A DNA stretch of 64,000 bases from Desulforhabdus sp. TSK (GCF_022836495.1 NZ_BQXM01000005.1:1-64000); one strand, 5' to 3'. Positions 52,731 to 61,662 are shown, counted from the stretch's first letter. Notes: a model not told the origin generated them from the letters alone. Translations and numbers: made by a program.

Positions 52731-52922
52731 ATGAAAATGAAAAAAATATTCGCAACATGTGTCATGGTCCTGGTCATGGCTACGGTGACCAAGGTTCAAT
52801 TCAGTGCCATCAAGCCTCAGGATCCCGTCAGGGGCCCCGCAGTGAGCTCCCCTGCGGTGGAAATCGCTCCCAATGGTGACCGGGTCAGTCATTACCCACC
52901 TTATTTCCACCCGGATCATTAG
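52731..52922 (+). CDS. Small exported peptide of unknown function
   Basis: A 63-residue product with a clear signal peptide (MKMKKIFATCVMVLVMATVT) and a short Pro-rich mature part (VRGPAVSSPAVEI, then SHYPPYFHPDH). The end is His- and Tyr-rich and could bind metal. The ribosome site AAAGGAG, eight or nine bases before the ATG, is excellent and argues that the gene is real. No family is known to me. It stands alone, with divergent and convergent neighbours. Confidence 0.65.
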   Translation: MKMKKIFATCVMVLVMATVTKVQFSAIKPQDPVRGPAVSSPAVEIAPNGDRVSHYPPYFHPDH

Positions 52923-52965
52923 CTCATGAAGGAGACAGCGATCGCTAATCCAACGGAGGGAGTGT

Positions 52966-53766
52966 CTACGGCTTGACGCGCCGCCCGTGTTTTGCCATGA
53001 GGTCCGCCACGGCCTTTTTGTGCTCAGGCGTATGATGGCAAATGGCCTGAAAGGCAGCGGAGAGCTCGAGGGCTTCCGGCAAAGTTTTGTCTCGTGCGGC
53101 ATGGAAAAGTCGTTTGGTCATGCGGAGACTGGTAGAAGGCTGTCGCGCCATTTCCTGAGCGATCTCCATGCAGCGATCCATCAGCCGTTCGGGGGAGGTT
53201 ACTTCGCTCACCAACCCGATGCGAAGCGCCTCCTCTGCATCTATGATGCGGCAGGTGAAGGCAAGCTCGCAGGCCTTGGAAAACCCCACGATGCGGGGCA
53301 GGAAAAAGGCGCCGCCGTCTCCGGGAACGAGGCCCAGGGAGGCAAATATTTCACCGAAGCGGGCTTTGCTGTCGGCGATGCGCAGATCACACATGCATGC
53401 GAGATCGCAGCCGGCGCCGATGGCCGGACCATTTACGGCGGCAATGGTGGGAACCTCCATCTGGGTCAGGGCGAGAGGGACCTGCTGAATTCCCCGCCGG
53501 TAGTTATCCTGTATCTGCGCCGGGCTTCCGGAGAACATCCCTTCTTGCTTGTCCATGTCTTTGATATTGCCGCCGCCCGAGAACGCAGGCCCCGCTCCTG
53601 TCAGGATGAGGACGGAAACGGATGGGTCTTTGTCCACAACCCGGCAGGCATCCACGATCTCTTCCACCATTTGGCGGCCGGTGAGGGCATTGCGAATGTC
53701 GGGCCGGTTGAGAGTCAGAATGGCGATGGGCCCTTTTTGTTCCAGGTGGATATCCCGATAAGGCAT
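52966..53766 (-). CDS. Enoyl-CoA hydratase/isomerase family protein
   Basis: A 266-residue crotonase-fold protein. The first oxyanion-hole block is FSGGGNIKDM. The second is AVNGPAIGAGCDLACMCDLRIA, seen in pieces as AVNGPAIGAG and CDLRIADSKARFGE. The catalytic-Glu position near ASLGLVPGDGGAFFLPRI has Gly-Asp-Gly rather than a clear Glu pair, so the reaction may be hydration or another crotonase reaction. Likely role in fatty or aromatic acid breakdown. It is 27 bases downstream of the carbonic-anhydrase-like gene on the same strand, but the two have no obvious pathway link. Confidence 0.92.
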   Translation of the reverse strand: MPYRDIHLEQKGPIAILTLNRPDIRNALTGRQMVEEIVDACRVVDKDPSVSVLILTGAGPAFSGGGNIKDMDKQEGMFSGSPAQIQDNYRRGIQQVPLALTQMEVPTIAAVNGPAIGAGCDLACMCDLRIADSKARFGEIFASLGLVPGDGGAFFLPRIVGFSKACELAFTCRIIDAEEALRIGLVSEVTSPERLMDRCMEIAQEMARQPSTSLRMTKRLFHAARDKTLPEALELSAAFQAICHHTPEHKKAVADLMAKHGRRVKP

Positions 53767-53793
53767 GTCGTGACTCCTGACGGTGAAGGGGTG

Positions 53794-54318
53794 CTATGCG
53801 ACGGGTTCCATGTCCTCGTCCAGGTATTGCCTGGCAAGGTCAATATACAGTTGTTTTCCCCATTTCCAAAATTCTTCGTCTTTGGGGGTGATGTGCCGGA
53901 CGATTTGCGCTGGATTGCCTGCGACAACGACTTTTGAAGGGATGATCTGTTTCAATTTGACGACGCTTCCTTCCGCGACGATGGAGCCTTCTCCGGTTTC
54001 AGACCAGATGCTGAGTATGGAGCCCATCCCGACCACGGCGCCATGGCCGATGGATTTCCCATGAACTACGGCGCCATGGCCGATGGTCACCCTGTCGCCG
54101 ATGCGGTTCAACTCACCTGGAGGCGCATGAACGATGACGCCCTCTTCAACGGCCGTGCCGTCCCCGATTTCGATTCTGCCATAGTCCCCCCTCAGGATGG
54201 CCCCGTGTCCGATGTAGCAGTGCTTCCCAATGACGACATCGCCGATGACTCTGGCGAGATCGCTCACATAGCTGCCTTCTCCCACTGCCGGCTGTTTGCC
54301 GGCGAATTTGTAAAGCAT
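53794..54318 (-). CDS. Gamma-carbonic-anhydrase-like hexapeptide-repeat protein
   Basis: A 174-residue left-handed beta-helix protein with regular hexapeptide repeats (VIGDVVIGKHCYIGHGAILRG and on, seen as IGDVVIG, YIGHGA, IGDRVTIGHG). Three His at family metal positions are visible: VIVHAPPG, TIGHGAVVHG and KSIGHGAVV. Bacterial YrdA/PaaY-like proteins share this form; they bind zinc or iron and some have carbonic anhydrase activity. The C-terminal helix packs the trimer. It precedes the enoyl-CoA hydratase gene on the same strand. Confidence 0.9.
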   Translation of the reverse strand: MLYKFAGKQPAVGEGSYVSDLARVIGDVVIGKHCYIGHGAILRGDYGRIEIGDGTAVEEGVIVHAPPGELNRIGDRVTIGHGAVVHGKSIGHGAVVGMGSILSIWSETGEGSIVAEGSVVKLKQIIPSKVVVAGNPAQIVRHITPKDEEFWKWGKQLYIDLARQYLDEDMEPVA

Positions 54319-54623
54319 GAAAAATCCTTTCTCAAGGGACGTCTGCGCTGAAGGAATGACGGCTCATTGCCACGTGCCTTTTCGTCCTGCGTTGTGACCA
54401 CTCCGGTCATGCCTATTAAATCCATTTCGCTCATGGGCTCAGTACACGTCCACCGAATAAGATGTCCATTCCTCCCCTCGTCATCCCGGCAGTTTTTAAG
54501 CCGGCACCCAGTTTTTTCTATGGATTCCGGCTAAAGGACTGCCGGAATGACAAATCGAGTGGTGGACACTCTAATGTATGGAGTTGCACTCAGGGCTGCG
54601 GGACGGTGTTGTGAACTTGAGGA
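54319..54623. other. Intergenic stretch with a hairpin repeat
   Basis: About 305 bases between two leftward genes. No gene is seen. It holds the inverted repeat at 54480-54551. The promoter of the carbonic-anhydrase-like gene should lie near its left end. Confidence 0.5.
54480..54551. repeat. 72-base inverted repeat
   Basis: The outer arms GTCATCCCGGCAGT and ACTGCCGGAATGAC are complementary but for one base. Inner arms AAGCCGG and CCGGCT add a second stem. The TCATTCCGGC core resembles the hairpin in the MITE-like element, but the rest differs, so it is probably a separate family. Confidence 0.6.
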
Positions 54624-55499
54624 TCAGTCCAAAAAGTTTATCAGGTCCGCGGCCACCTCGTCGGGTTTTTCCCAGTGAGGGGCATGGCCGGCTGTGTATT
54701 CAATGAACCTCGAGTCAGTTATTCGCTCCAGGAGATCGTTCTGATCTTTCCTTGTGAAAATGCTGTCTTCATTTCCCCAGAGGACGAGTGTTGGCGCGGT
54801 GATGCAGGGGAGAGCCGATCGGTTGTCCACGCGGAGCAGGCCTGCCAGGACGCCCTTCCAGACATGGGCGGGTACCTTCAGGCTCTCGGAGATGAGGTCC
54901 TGCATGAAGGCTTCTGGAACCGGGTTGGACGGAGTTTGAAATTCCAAGACAAAGCCCCGGTCCACCGGGTCGCGGAGCGCTTCGATGGAGGGCTTGATCT
55001 GGTTCAGGACGCTGTTGTCCAGCATGGATGCAGCCGAACTGATGAGAACGAGCTTTCCCACCCGTTCCGGGTGCCGTGCGGCGAAAGACTGGGCCACCAG
55101 GCTTCCCATGGAATGCCCCACGAGGTCTACAGTCTCCAGTTCAAGAGCATTCATGAATTGGAGCAGGTCCTCTGTGAATACCTCCAGGGTGTAAGGAGGG
55201 GCAGGTTTGTCCGAATCGCCGTGGCCTCGCAGATCGGGTGCAAGGGCAGGGTACTTCCGCGGAAGAGCGGCAAAGACCCTCTCGAAGGAATGCCATGAAT
55301 CGGCATAGCCATGGAGAAAGAGCATGGTCTGCCTGCCTCGTATCCCTCTTTCGGCGTAATGGAGCTCGACCCCGGTTTTCAGGGAAACCCGCTCCAGCCG
55401 AATTCCCTCTCCGTAGACTGTTGAATGATCCACGATGTTGCTCCTCTTCTGCAACGTTTCCTGAGCTCCCAGCCGCTTGGTTACCCAGGGCAATCGCAT
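54624..55499 (-). CDS. Alpha/beta-fold hydrolase
   Basis: About 291 residues. The fold is clear: LFLHGYADSWHSF (oxyanion HG), the nucleophile elbow VGHSMGSLVAQ with catalytic Ser, APDLRGHGDS, a helical cap, the acid region LVLWGNEDSIF and the final His in TAGHAPHWEKP. The substrate is unknown; sequence style is that of ester or lactone hydrolases. The ATG at 55499 follows a GGAGG site at about 11 bases. It is divergent from the aminotransferase gene, with REP-like copy C between them. Confidence 0.91.
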   Translation of the reverse strand: MRLPWVTKRLGAQETLQKRSNIVDHSTVYGEGIRLERVSLKTGVELHYAERGIRGRQTMLFLHGYADSWHSFERVFAALPRKYPALAPDLRGHGDSDKPAPPYTLEVFTEDLLQFMNALELETVDLVGHSMGSLVAQSFAARHPERVGKLVLISSAASMLDNSVLNQIKPSIEALRDPVDRGFVLEFQTPSNPVPEAFMQDLISESLKVPAHVWKGVLAGLLRVDNRSALPCITAPTLVLWGNEDSIFTRKDQNDLLERITDSRFIEYTAGHAPHWEKPDEVAADLINFLD

Positions 55500-55546
55500 C
55501 AAATCCTGGCACCTCCGCGGACCTGAGATCTGGACGACTCGTTTTC

Positions 55547-55609
55547 TTTGTAGGAGCGGCTTCCAGCCGCGACTTATTTTTGTCGCGGCTGGAAGCCGCT
55601 CCTACAAAA
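55547..55609. repeat. REP-like palindrome, copy C
   Basis: The most perfect copy: TTTGTAGGAGCGGCTTCCAG (left arm) is matched by its complement on the right, with GCCGCGAC around a short T-rich loop. It lies in the region between two divergent genes, upstream of both, where a terminator would not be expected. Confidence 0.75.
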
Positions 55610-55901
55610 GCCAGGTTGCTACTCATCAACACTACAGTGGAAGCATGGGCATGAAATGCATCACTCCCATTGTCCGGGCCGATGGATTGCCTTTTGCCTC
55701 ATGTCAACATCTGTTTCGTGCGATTGCCCTGCTTGGTTACCGCCATTGAATTGTATCTCACAGCGATTACTTTGATGACATGTATTTTGAGGAGTTTGAG
55801 CGTCAAGGTGTTTGAGCGGGTCAAGCACGAAGGAAATTTAACGGCTGTGCAGGAATCTGTGCTGTTCAGGGCAGGCTTCGCCAGCCGCAGGAGGAGATGA
55901 T

Positions 55902-57104
55902 ATGGATGCAGATCCCGGGCTCTCCATGCGTTCACGATACCTCGTCGATGCCTTCGCACCCCTTCTACGTTTCTTTACGGATTCGACCTGGGCTTCCCGG
56001 TTTGGCAAGCCGGGAGTCTGCGATTTCACCATAGGCAATCCACACGACATGCCTTTAAAATCCTTTGTAGATGCGCTCCAGAGCAAGATCACGCCGCAGG
56101 ATGCGTATTGGTATGCGTATAAGAGGAATGAGCCTGAGGCCAGACGGATTGTTGCTGCCTCCCTGGAAGCATCACACCGTCTTCCTTTCGAGCCCGAGGA
56201 TATATTTCTCACCAACGGCGCTACGGCGGCTTTGCATGTGGTTCTGGCGGCAACTGTCGACCCGGGAGATGAGGTGATCTTCCTCAGCCCTCCCTGGTTC
56301 CAGTACGAGACAATGATCATGAATGCCGGCGGTACGCCTGTGCGGGTGAGAGTCGACCCGGTCACATTCGATCCCGATTTGAAAGCCATTGAAGCCAAAA
56401 TCAACGGAAAAACCAAAGCCGTCATCATCAATTCGCCGCATAATCCAACCGGTAGAATCTATTCCCCTCAAACACTGGAAGCTCTGTCCTGCATCCTTCT
56501 TGATGGGAGCAAACAATACGGACGGCACATCCGCCTCATCTCCGATGAGGCATACCGGCGGATTGTTTTTGACGGCCGGACGTATTTCAGCCCCGTGTGC
56601 TTCTACCCCGACTCTTTCATCGTCTATACGTACGGGAAGGCCCTCCTGGCCCCAGGCGAGAGAATCGGCTACATTGCGCTCCATCCGGATATGTCCCATC
56701 GCATGGAGTTTCGGAGCACGATCCCCGCCCTGCAGATGATTCAGGGGTGGTCATTTCCCAACGCACTGCTTCAGCACGCCATCGGAGACCTCGAGAAGAT
56801 CTCCGTGGACATTACCCACCTCCAGGCAAAACGCGATCGATTGGTTTCCGAGCTGCTCAGGATGGGCTATGCAACCCAAACACCCGAGGCGACATTTTAC
56901 CTTCTGGTGCGATCACCCATCCCGGACGATGAGGAATTTGTCCAGCTTCTCACCGAGTATGACATCTTTTGCATCCCGGGCAGCCTTATGGATCTTCCCG
57001 GCTACTTCAGGATGTCCATCACGGCCAGTGATGAAATGATCGAGCGGGCGCTGCCTGGGTTTGAGGCGGCGATAAAGCGCGTGCGCCTCCAGGGTGCGAG
57101 TTGA
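55902..57104 (+). CDS. PLP-dependent aminotransferase, class I/II
   Basis: A 400-residue fold-type I enzyme. Visible blocks are TNGATAALHVVL (cofactor phosphate loop), NSPHNPTGRIYS, ISDEAYRRIVF with the Asp-x-x-Tyr pair that binds PLP, and the Schiff-base Lys in YTYGKALLAPGERIGY. The C-terminal Arg that binds the substrate carboxylate is in GYFRMSI. It transfers amino groups from an amino acid; the specificity cannot be read from sequence alone. An AGGAGGAGATGAT site precedes the ATG. It stands alone. Confidence 0.92.
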   Translation: MDADPGLSMRSRYLVDAFAPLLRFFTDSTWASRFGKPGVCDFTIGNPHDMPLKSFVDALQSKITPQDAYWYAYKRNEPEARRIVAASLEASHRLPFEPEDIFLTNGATAALHVVLAATVDPGDEVIFLSPPWFQYETMIMNAGGTPVRVRVDPVTFDPDLKAIEAKINGKTKAVIINSPHNPTGRIYSPQTLEALSCILLDGSKQYGRHIRLISDEAYRRIVFDGRTYFSPVCFYPDSFIVYTYGKALLAPGERIGYIALHPDMSHRMEFRSTIPALQMIQGWSFPNALLQHAIGDLEKISVDITHLQAKRDRLVSELLRMGYATQTPEATFYLLVRSPIPDDEEFVQLLTEYDIFCIPGSLMDLPGYFRMSITASDEMIERALPGFEAAIKRVRLQGAS

Positions 57105-57389
57105 AAACCATCCTTAATGGAGGATCGGTCGGTAGAAGGGAAATTCTTTACCGCAGAGGGGTGGAGGATGCTCTCGATCGTCCTGTAAACCGCATGTATC
57201 GCCAGGAGATGCAAGCTCTTCCGGATTGAGTGGCTCCCTTGACTCTGGAGTGAATAAAAGCCATCATTTGAATGCGGTGGCTGATTATCAGGACACCGAC
57301 TGTTCAAGGATGCCGGTAAAAACAATGTCCGAGCGAATGAGTAGCGCGAACGCCGGTTTGCGTCCGGCGTATCCATACAGGTCGATACG

Positions 57390-58646
57390 ATGATGTTTTT
57401 GGAAAACCTGGAATGGTCTCATCCCGTGCGCTTCGGCGTGGCCCTGACTCTGGGCCTTCTGGTGGGAATCGAACGTGAACGTGCCGAGCTGGGCCGTAAG
57501 CAGCGGTTTCGCGCAGGAGTACGCACCTACGCGATACTCAGTCTCTTCGGTTTCGCCTGTGCCTGGCTCTTCAGCCTGGATGCACGGCTTGCTCTGCCTG
57601 CCGGCCTCCTGGGGGTGACCTCCCTGGTCGTCGTGGAATATCTCGCGAAAATCCAGGCGGGACGGCTGGGTTGGACCAGTGAAATAGCAGCCCTCCTCAC
57701 CTTTGCCGTGGGGGCCCTCTCGCTTCTGGCCGATATCTGGGTGCCCCTGGCGGTGGGCATCGTAAATCTCATTCTTCTTTCCGAAAAAGCGGAGCTCGAG
57801 AGCTACGTCGAACGGCTCGACAAGGCAGAATTCCTCGCTGTCATCAAATTTCTCCTCGTGACACTGATCATTCTCCCCGTGCTGCCCGACCGGGATTACA
57901 CTCCTTTTCACCTGAATCCCGCACATACCTGGCAGATCGTCATCATGGTCTCTTCCGTTGGGTTTGTCGGCTACGTTCTTTCCAAAAATTTCGGGAGCAA
58001 GCTGGGGCTCTGGTTTTCGGGCATGCTGGGAGGCATCGTCTCCAGCACCGCCGTGAGCGTCGCCGTGGGCAGGATCGCTCAGAAAGATCCGGCCCAGAGT
58101 GGTAATGCGCTCCAGGCCTCCCTTCTCGCCGGCAGTGTCATGTACCTGCGCATCCTCGCCTTCGTTGTGATCATCAATCCTGAATACTTTTCGTATCTCG
58201 CCTGGAAATTTGCCCTGCTGGCGGCCATCGGAATCCTGCTTTCGTTTCGTTTTTCAAGAGGGGCTTCGCCTGAATCGCAAGATTCCGTTTCCCCTGCGCA
58301 TAACCCCTTTGAAATCCGTCCGGCCCTGCTGTTCGCCCTGCTCTTCACCCTGCTTTCGGTCTTGACGAAATGGGTCTCCTGGACCTTCGGAAGCGTGGGA
58401 CTCCTGGTGCTTTCGGCGATGGTGGGGGTAACCGACATCGATCCCTATGTGCTTTCCTTTATCCGGAGCTCGGCGCCTGCGGAAGGTCTTGTGGCGTCGG
58501 CCATCCTCATTTCCACCATGAGCAATACCCTGTTCAAAGGCATATATTTTGGGGTGCTGGCCAAACCAACGCGCAAAGAAGCCCTGATACGCTACTCCGT
58601 CTGGACTTTGCTTCACATTCCCCTGATTCTCATGACACTGCCTTAG
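57390..58646 (+). CDS. MgtC/DUF4010-family membrane protein
   Basis: A 418-residue protein. The N-terminal MgtC-like part (LGLLVGIERERAE, RAGVRTYAILSLFG) carries several membrane segments. The C-terminal DUF4010 part from about residue 185 has six or so more (GFVGYVLSKNFGSKLGL, GMLGGIVSSTAVSVAVGR). Proteins of this design are predicted inner-membrane transporters or regulators; the substrate is unknown. ATGs at 57390 and 57393 are both possible. The MFS gene follows 132 bases downstream in the same direction. Confidence 0.88.
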   Translation: MMFLENLEWSHPVRFGVALTLGLLVGIERERAELGRKQRFRAGVRTYAILSLFGFACAWLFSLDARLALPAGLLGVTSLVVVEYLAKIQAGRLGWTSEIAALLTFAVGALSLLADIWVPLAVGIVNLILLSEKAELESYVERLDKAEFLAVIKFLLVTLIILPVLPDRDYTPFHLNPAHTWQIVIMVSSVGFVGYVLSKNFGSKLGLWFSGMLGGIVSSTAVSVAVGRIAQKDPAQSGNALQASLLAGSVMYLRILAFVVIINPEYFSYLAWKFALLAAIGILLSFRFSRGASPESQDSVSPAHNPFEIRPALLFALLFTLLSVLTKWVSWTFGSVGLLVLSAMVGVTDIDPYVLSFIRSSAPAEGLVASAILISTMSNTLFKGIYFGVLAKPTRKEALIRYSVWTLLHIPLILMTLP

Positions 58647-58778
58647 GGGTGCGTGTGCAGGGGAGGGGGGAATTGCATGACCATCCTGGATGGCATTTAC
58701 CTGAATAGAAAGCGGGGCCGCATAGCCTGCTTCCCGCTGAGGAGTGATCATGACCGTTAGGGCCACAGAGGATTTTAT

Positions 58779-60068
58779 ATGGAACATCATCACCCTGTAG
58801 TCAAGAGAGCCAGGGCTTCCCGAGCCAGATTCCTTTTCCGGGCGCTCAGCTCAAGGAACTACCGACTGTTCTTCATGGGGCAAGGGATCTCCTTGATTGG
58901 CACCTGGATGCAGCAGACTGCCATGAGCTGGCTGGTGTACCGCATTACGGGATCGACGATTCTGCTGGGTGTCGTTGCCTTTTCAAACCAGATACCCACG
59001 CTGTTGCTGGGACCTTTCGCCGGCGTTGTCGCCGACAGGTGGGAGCGCAAACGGATCCTGATCTGGACTCAGTCCCTTTCCATGCTCCAGGCCCTCATTC
59101 TGGCCGGGCTCGTGCTTGCGGGTGCTGTTCAGACCTGGCACATCATTGCACTCAGCCTCTTCATCGGAATAGTGAATGCTTTCGATATCCCTGTCCGTCA
59201 GTCTTTTGTCGTGCAGATGGTAGAGAGAAAAGAAGACTTCAGCAACGCGATCGCTCTCAACTCAGCCATATTCAACGGTGCTCGTTTCATTGGCCCTACG
59301 GTTGCCGGAATTCTGATTTCCACCGTGGGGGAAGGGGGATGCTTCCTTTTGAACGGGATCAGCTTCCTGGCGGTGCTGGCCGGCTTAGCGGCAATAAAGG
59401 TGGCTCCGAAACAAGGCCATAATCGTGGAGGCGCTGTATGGCAGGAGTTTTACCAGGGCATTCGGTATGCCTATGATTTCAAACCGATTATAGCCATCCT
59501 CGCCCTGCTTTCACTCTTCAGCATCGCCGGTGCTCCCTACCTGGTGCTTCTGCCTGCATTCACGAAGGATGTGCTGCATGGAGGAGCACATACATTTGGA
59601 TTCCTCATGTCCGCGGCAGGCATCGGGGCATTGGCGGCCACGATGTACCTGGCCTCTCGAAAGAATGCGGACGGTCTGATCAGAGTGATACCAGTGGCAT
59701 CCATTGCCTGCGGCTTAGGAATTACCTCTTTCGCTCTTTCCAGAAGCATCGGCCTTTCGGTAATCTGCCTCTTTACCGCCGGCTTTGGCATGATGACTCA
59801 AATCGCATCCAGCAATACCGTCATCCAGACCGTCGTCGACGAGGACAAACGCGGCAGGATCATGAGTCTCTATGCTATGTCGCTCATGGGTGTCATGCCT
59901 CTCGGAAGCCTGATTGCCGGAAGCGTTGCAACCAGAATAGGAGTCCAATACACCCTGCTTTCGGGTGCCGCCTGCTGTATCATCGGTGCACTGATTTTCG
60001 CCGGCAGGCTGCAAATACTCTGTGAGCAGCTCAGACCGGCCTTTTCGGACATGGCGAAGCACGATTGA
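58779..60068 (+). CDS. MFS transporter (EntS-like exporter family)
   Basis: A 429-residue protein with about twelve membrane segments. The N-terminal FRALSSRNYRLFFMGQGISL and LIGTWMQQTAMSWLVYRITG are hallmarks of the MFS_3/EntS-type exporters. The A-motif region reads GVVADRWERKR. VDEDKRGRIMSLYAM in the second half is another family block. These proteins export siderophores, drugs or other small molecules; the substrate here is unknown. The likely start is the ATG at 58779. A short frame starts 11 bases after the stop. Confidence 0.92.
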   Translation: MEHHHPVVKRARASRARFLFRALSSRNYRLFFMGQGISLIGTWMQQTAMSWLVYRITGSTILLGVVAFSNQIPTLLLGPFAGVVADRWERKRILIWTQSLSMLQALILAGLVLAGAVQTWHIIALSLFIGIVNAFDIPVRQSFVVQMVERKEDFSNAIALNSAIFNGARFIGPTVAGILISTVGEGGCFLLNGISFLAVLAGLAAIKVAPKQGHNRGGAVWQEFYQGIRYAYDFKPIIAILALLSLFSIAGAPYLVLLPAFTKDVLHGGAHTFGFLMSAAGIGALAATMYLASRKNADGLIRVIPVASIACGLGITSFALSRSIGLSVICLFTAGFGMMTQIASSNTVIQTVVDEDKRGRIMSLYAMSLMGVMPLGSLIAGSVATRIGVQYTLLSGAACCIIGALIFAGRLQILCEQLRPAFSDMAKHD

Positions 60069-60079
60069 AAAGAAAGGGC

Positions 60080-60244
60080 ATGAGAGAAACGCGGGGATTT
60101 ACCGGCAAGTCCTGCGTGGAGGAATCCCGCTTTCTCGAAGAGTTCTTGGCAAAGGAGCTCGCCCGGCAGCTGACCGCCGCTCACGGCCGGGTAGGCGGCA
60201 AGACCTGCGTGATAAAGCACCTGCCGCTCTGCCGTAACGCATGA
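60080..60244 (+). CDS. Small hypothetical protein downstream of the MFS gene
   Basis: A 54-codon frame starting 11 bases after the MFS stop, with AAAGG just before its ATG. The product (MRETRGFTGKSCVEESRFLE and on to KTCVIKHLPLCRNA) is charged, contains three Cys and has no membrane segment. I know no family for it. It could be a small co-transcribed gene or chance. Confidence 0.35.
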   Translation: MRETRGFTGKSCVEESRFLEEFLAKELARQLTAAHGRVGGKTCVIKHLPLCRNA

Positions 60245-60433
60245 GCTGGGGCAGAATGAGAAAATGGCCGGGTCACTTCATTTTAAATGCGCTCTTTCAA
60301 ATCAGCTTCAGAATAGACAAGAGGCTCATCTTCCATATCCTTCAAAGCTGACTCAACCCGTAGTTGACCGTTCAGAACGGTAAGGACTACAATTCTCAAA
60401 AATTTTGAAATCTTTACTTCAAGGAGAACGGAA

Positions 60434-60661
60434 ATGCTGGTTAAGCTGAGCTCCAGGAATCAGGTTATCGTGCCTCGAAAGATCCTCGCTCAGATTCCGG
60501 ACACACGATATATTGATGTAGAATGGAAAGACGGTGCGATTATCATGAAGCCCGTAGCCGTTCTGGATACAAACCTGGAGCCGATCCGTGACAAAATGAG
60601 GCAGTTGGGTCTGAACCAAGAGAGTGTTTCAGAAGCAATCCAATGGGCAAGATCAGGGTAA
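60434..60661 (+). CDS. AbrB/MazE-like antitoxin
   Basis: A 75-residue protein with the AbrB-type swapped-hairpin start LVKLSSRNQVIVPRKI, then a C-terminal helical tail (IRDKMRQLGLNQESVSEAI). Its partner, a PIN-domain toxin, begins within its last codons (19-base overlap) but carries two nonsense codons. The antitoxin itself looks intact. An AAGGAGAACGG site precedes the ATG. As a free antitoxin it may still repress its own promoter or cross-react with other systems. Confidence 0.8.
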   Translation: MLVKLSSRNQVIVPRKILAQIPDTRYIDVEWKDGAIIMKPVAVLDTNLEPIRDKMRQLGLNQESVSEAIQWARSG

Positions 60662-61071
60662 TCAGGGTTGTCATTGACATCAACGTCTTCGTTTCGGCAC
60701 TTCTGTTTGGTGGGACACCTGCGCGTCTCATACCGCTTTGGAAGACCGGCCGCATCCAGCCCATTGGTTCACAAGAGATGATCGAGTAGGTGCTCCGTGT
60801 TCTTGCTTATCCCAAGTTCCAACTCTCCAGGAAAGAGATTTGATTCCTTCTTTACGAAGAAATCCTCCCTTGGTTTGAAGTAATCGAAGCTCCTGCCGGT
60901 AGTCCTCTCGTTGCAGCCGATCCATCGGACAACATGTTTCTCTGGTGTTCTGAGAGAGGAAAGGCTGACGGGATCATCTCCGGGGATGATCATTTGATTC
61001 AGGTGCGCAGTTTCAATATACCTATCCTCACTCCCCGGCAATTCCTCGAAAAGATAGACGGCGAAAGTTGA
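60643..61071 (+). pseudogene. PIN-domain toxin (VapC-like), broken by two nonsense codons
   Basis: A 142-codon reading frame that keeps PIN family sequence throughout: VVIDINVFVSALLFGG with the first acidic residue, then VLRVLAYPKFQLS, AADPSDNMFLWCSE and KADGIISGDDHLI with the later acids, and IPILTPRQFLE. Two in-frame stops interrupt it, TAG at 60787-60789 (codon 49) and TGA at 60841-60843 (codon 67), with no frameshift. The toxin RNase would therefore be truncated. The intact antitoxin upstream makes loss of the toxin harmless. Confidence 0.85.
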
Positions 61072-61233
61072 TTCCGGACCAGAAATGCGCCGCCGCGCAG
61101 AGCATGGAAAACATTTTCAAGCAAATCCAAAGCGAGTGAGGTCGTGTCGGATGGGACAGAACACGGAAATAGAGATCATTGAGATTACACACATGCATCG
61201 GGGGGGAAGACAGCCATGCTGACGGCAATCAAA

Positions 61234-61387
61234 AAATATAAGTACCCAAGCAAAAGTTTTCTAACAAAACGAACCGTTCGCCCTGAGCCTGTCGAAGGGC
61301 ATGTCTGGTTGTGCCCTTCGACAGGCTCAGGGCGAACGGACAGCAAGACAAAATGTTAAGAAATATACGCTCAGGTACTTAAGTTTG
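61234..61387. repeat. MITE-like element containing a widespread palindrome
   Basis: A near-perfect palindrome occupies 61274-61339: CCGTTCGCCCTGAGCCTGTC and its complement around a short loop. Outside it the flanks are also imperfect inverted repeats of about 33 bases (AAATATAAGTACCC...CTAAC on the left, GTTAAGAAATATACG...GGTACTTAAGTTT on the right). The whole resembles a miniature inverted-repeat element. Its right end coincides with the point where the following XRE antitoxin gene loses its start. Confidence 0.6.
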
Positions 61388-61662
61388 AGCCGGACTTTGC
61401 CGTTCCCCCCGGTGAGACACTCCAGGAGGTGATGGAATCTCTGGGGATGGGGCAGAGGGAACTGGCCAATCGCACCGGCTTGACGGTTCAGTCGCTCCAT
61501 GGAATTTTCAAAGGGGAGCAGCCCATCACCTGCGAAACGGTCAACCGGCTGGAGCTTGCCACCGGGGTGCGGGCATGCCTGTGGAACAATTTGGAAGTGC
61601 AGTACCTCGATCAGTTGAGCAAACTGGAGGAGCGCCAGCGCCTGGAAACGACCCTGGACTGA
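61381..61662 (+). pseudogene. HigA-like XRE antitoxin lacking its start
   Basis: The frame keeps the family run FEPDFAVPPGETLQEVMESL and the helix-turn-helix GQRELANRTGLTVQSLHGIF, and ends normally (RLETTLD). No ATG, GTG or TTG with a ribosome site is found before FEPDF, and an in-frame stop lies about 25 bases upstream within the repeat end. A GTG at 61429 could start only a shortened form missing the first conserved helix. The matching HigB toxin gene is absent. The gene was probably cut by the element at 61234-61387. Confidence 0.65.

Noticed and set aside
60283-60425. Minus-strand open stretch ending KDMEDEPLVYSEADLKERI upstream of the AbrB gene
   Set aside because: The end looks protein-like, but no start codon with a ribosome site is found and it would need to begin inside the antitoxin promoter region; at most it is a remnant.
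60787-60843. Recoding (stop read-through or selenocysteine) in the PIN gene
   Set aside because: One stop is TAG and the other TGA, no SECIS-like hairpin is visible downstream of the TGA, and PIN toxins have no known Cys/Sec at these places. Decay is simpler.
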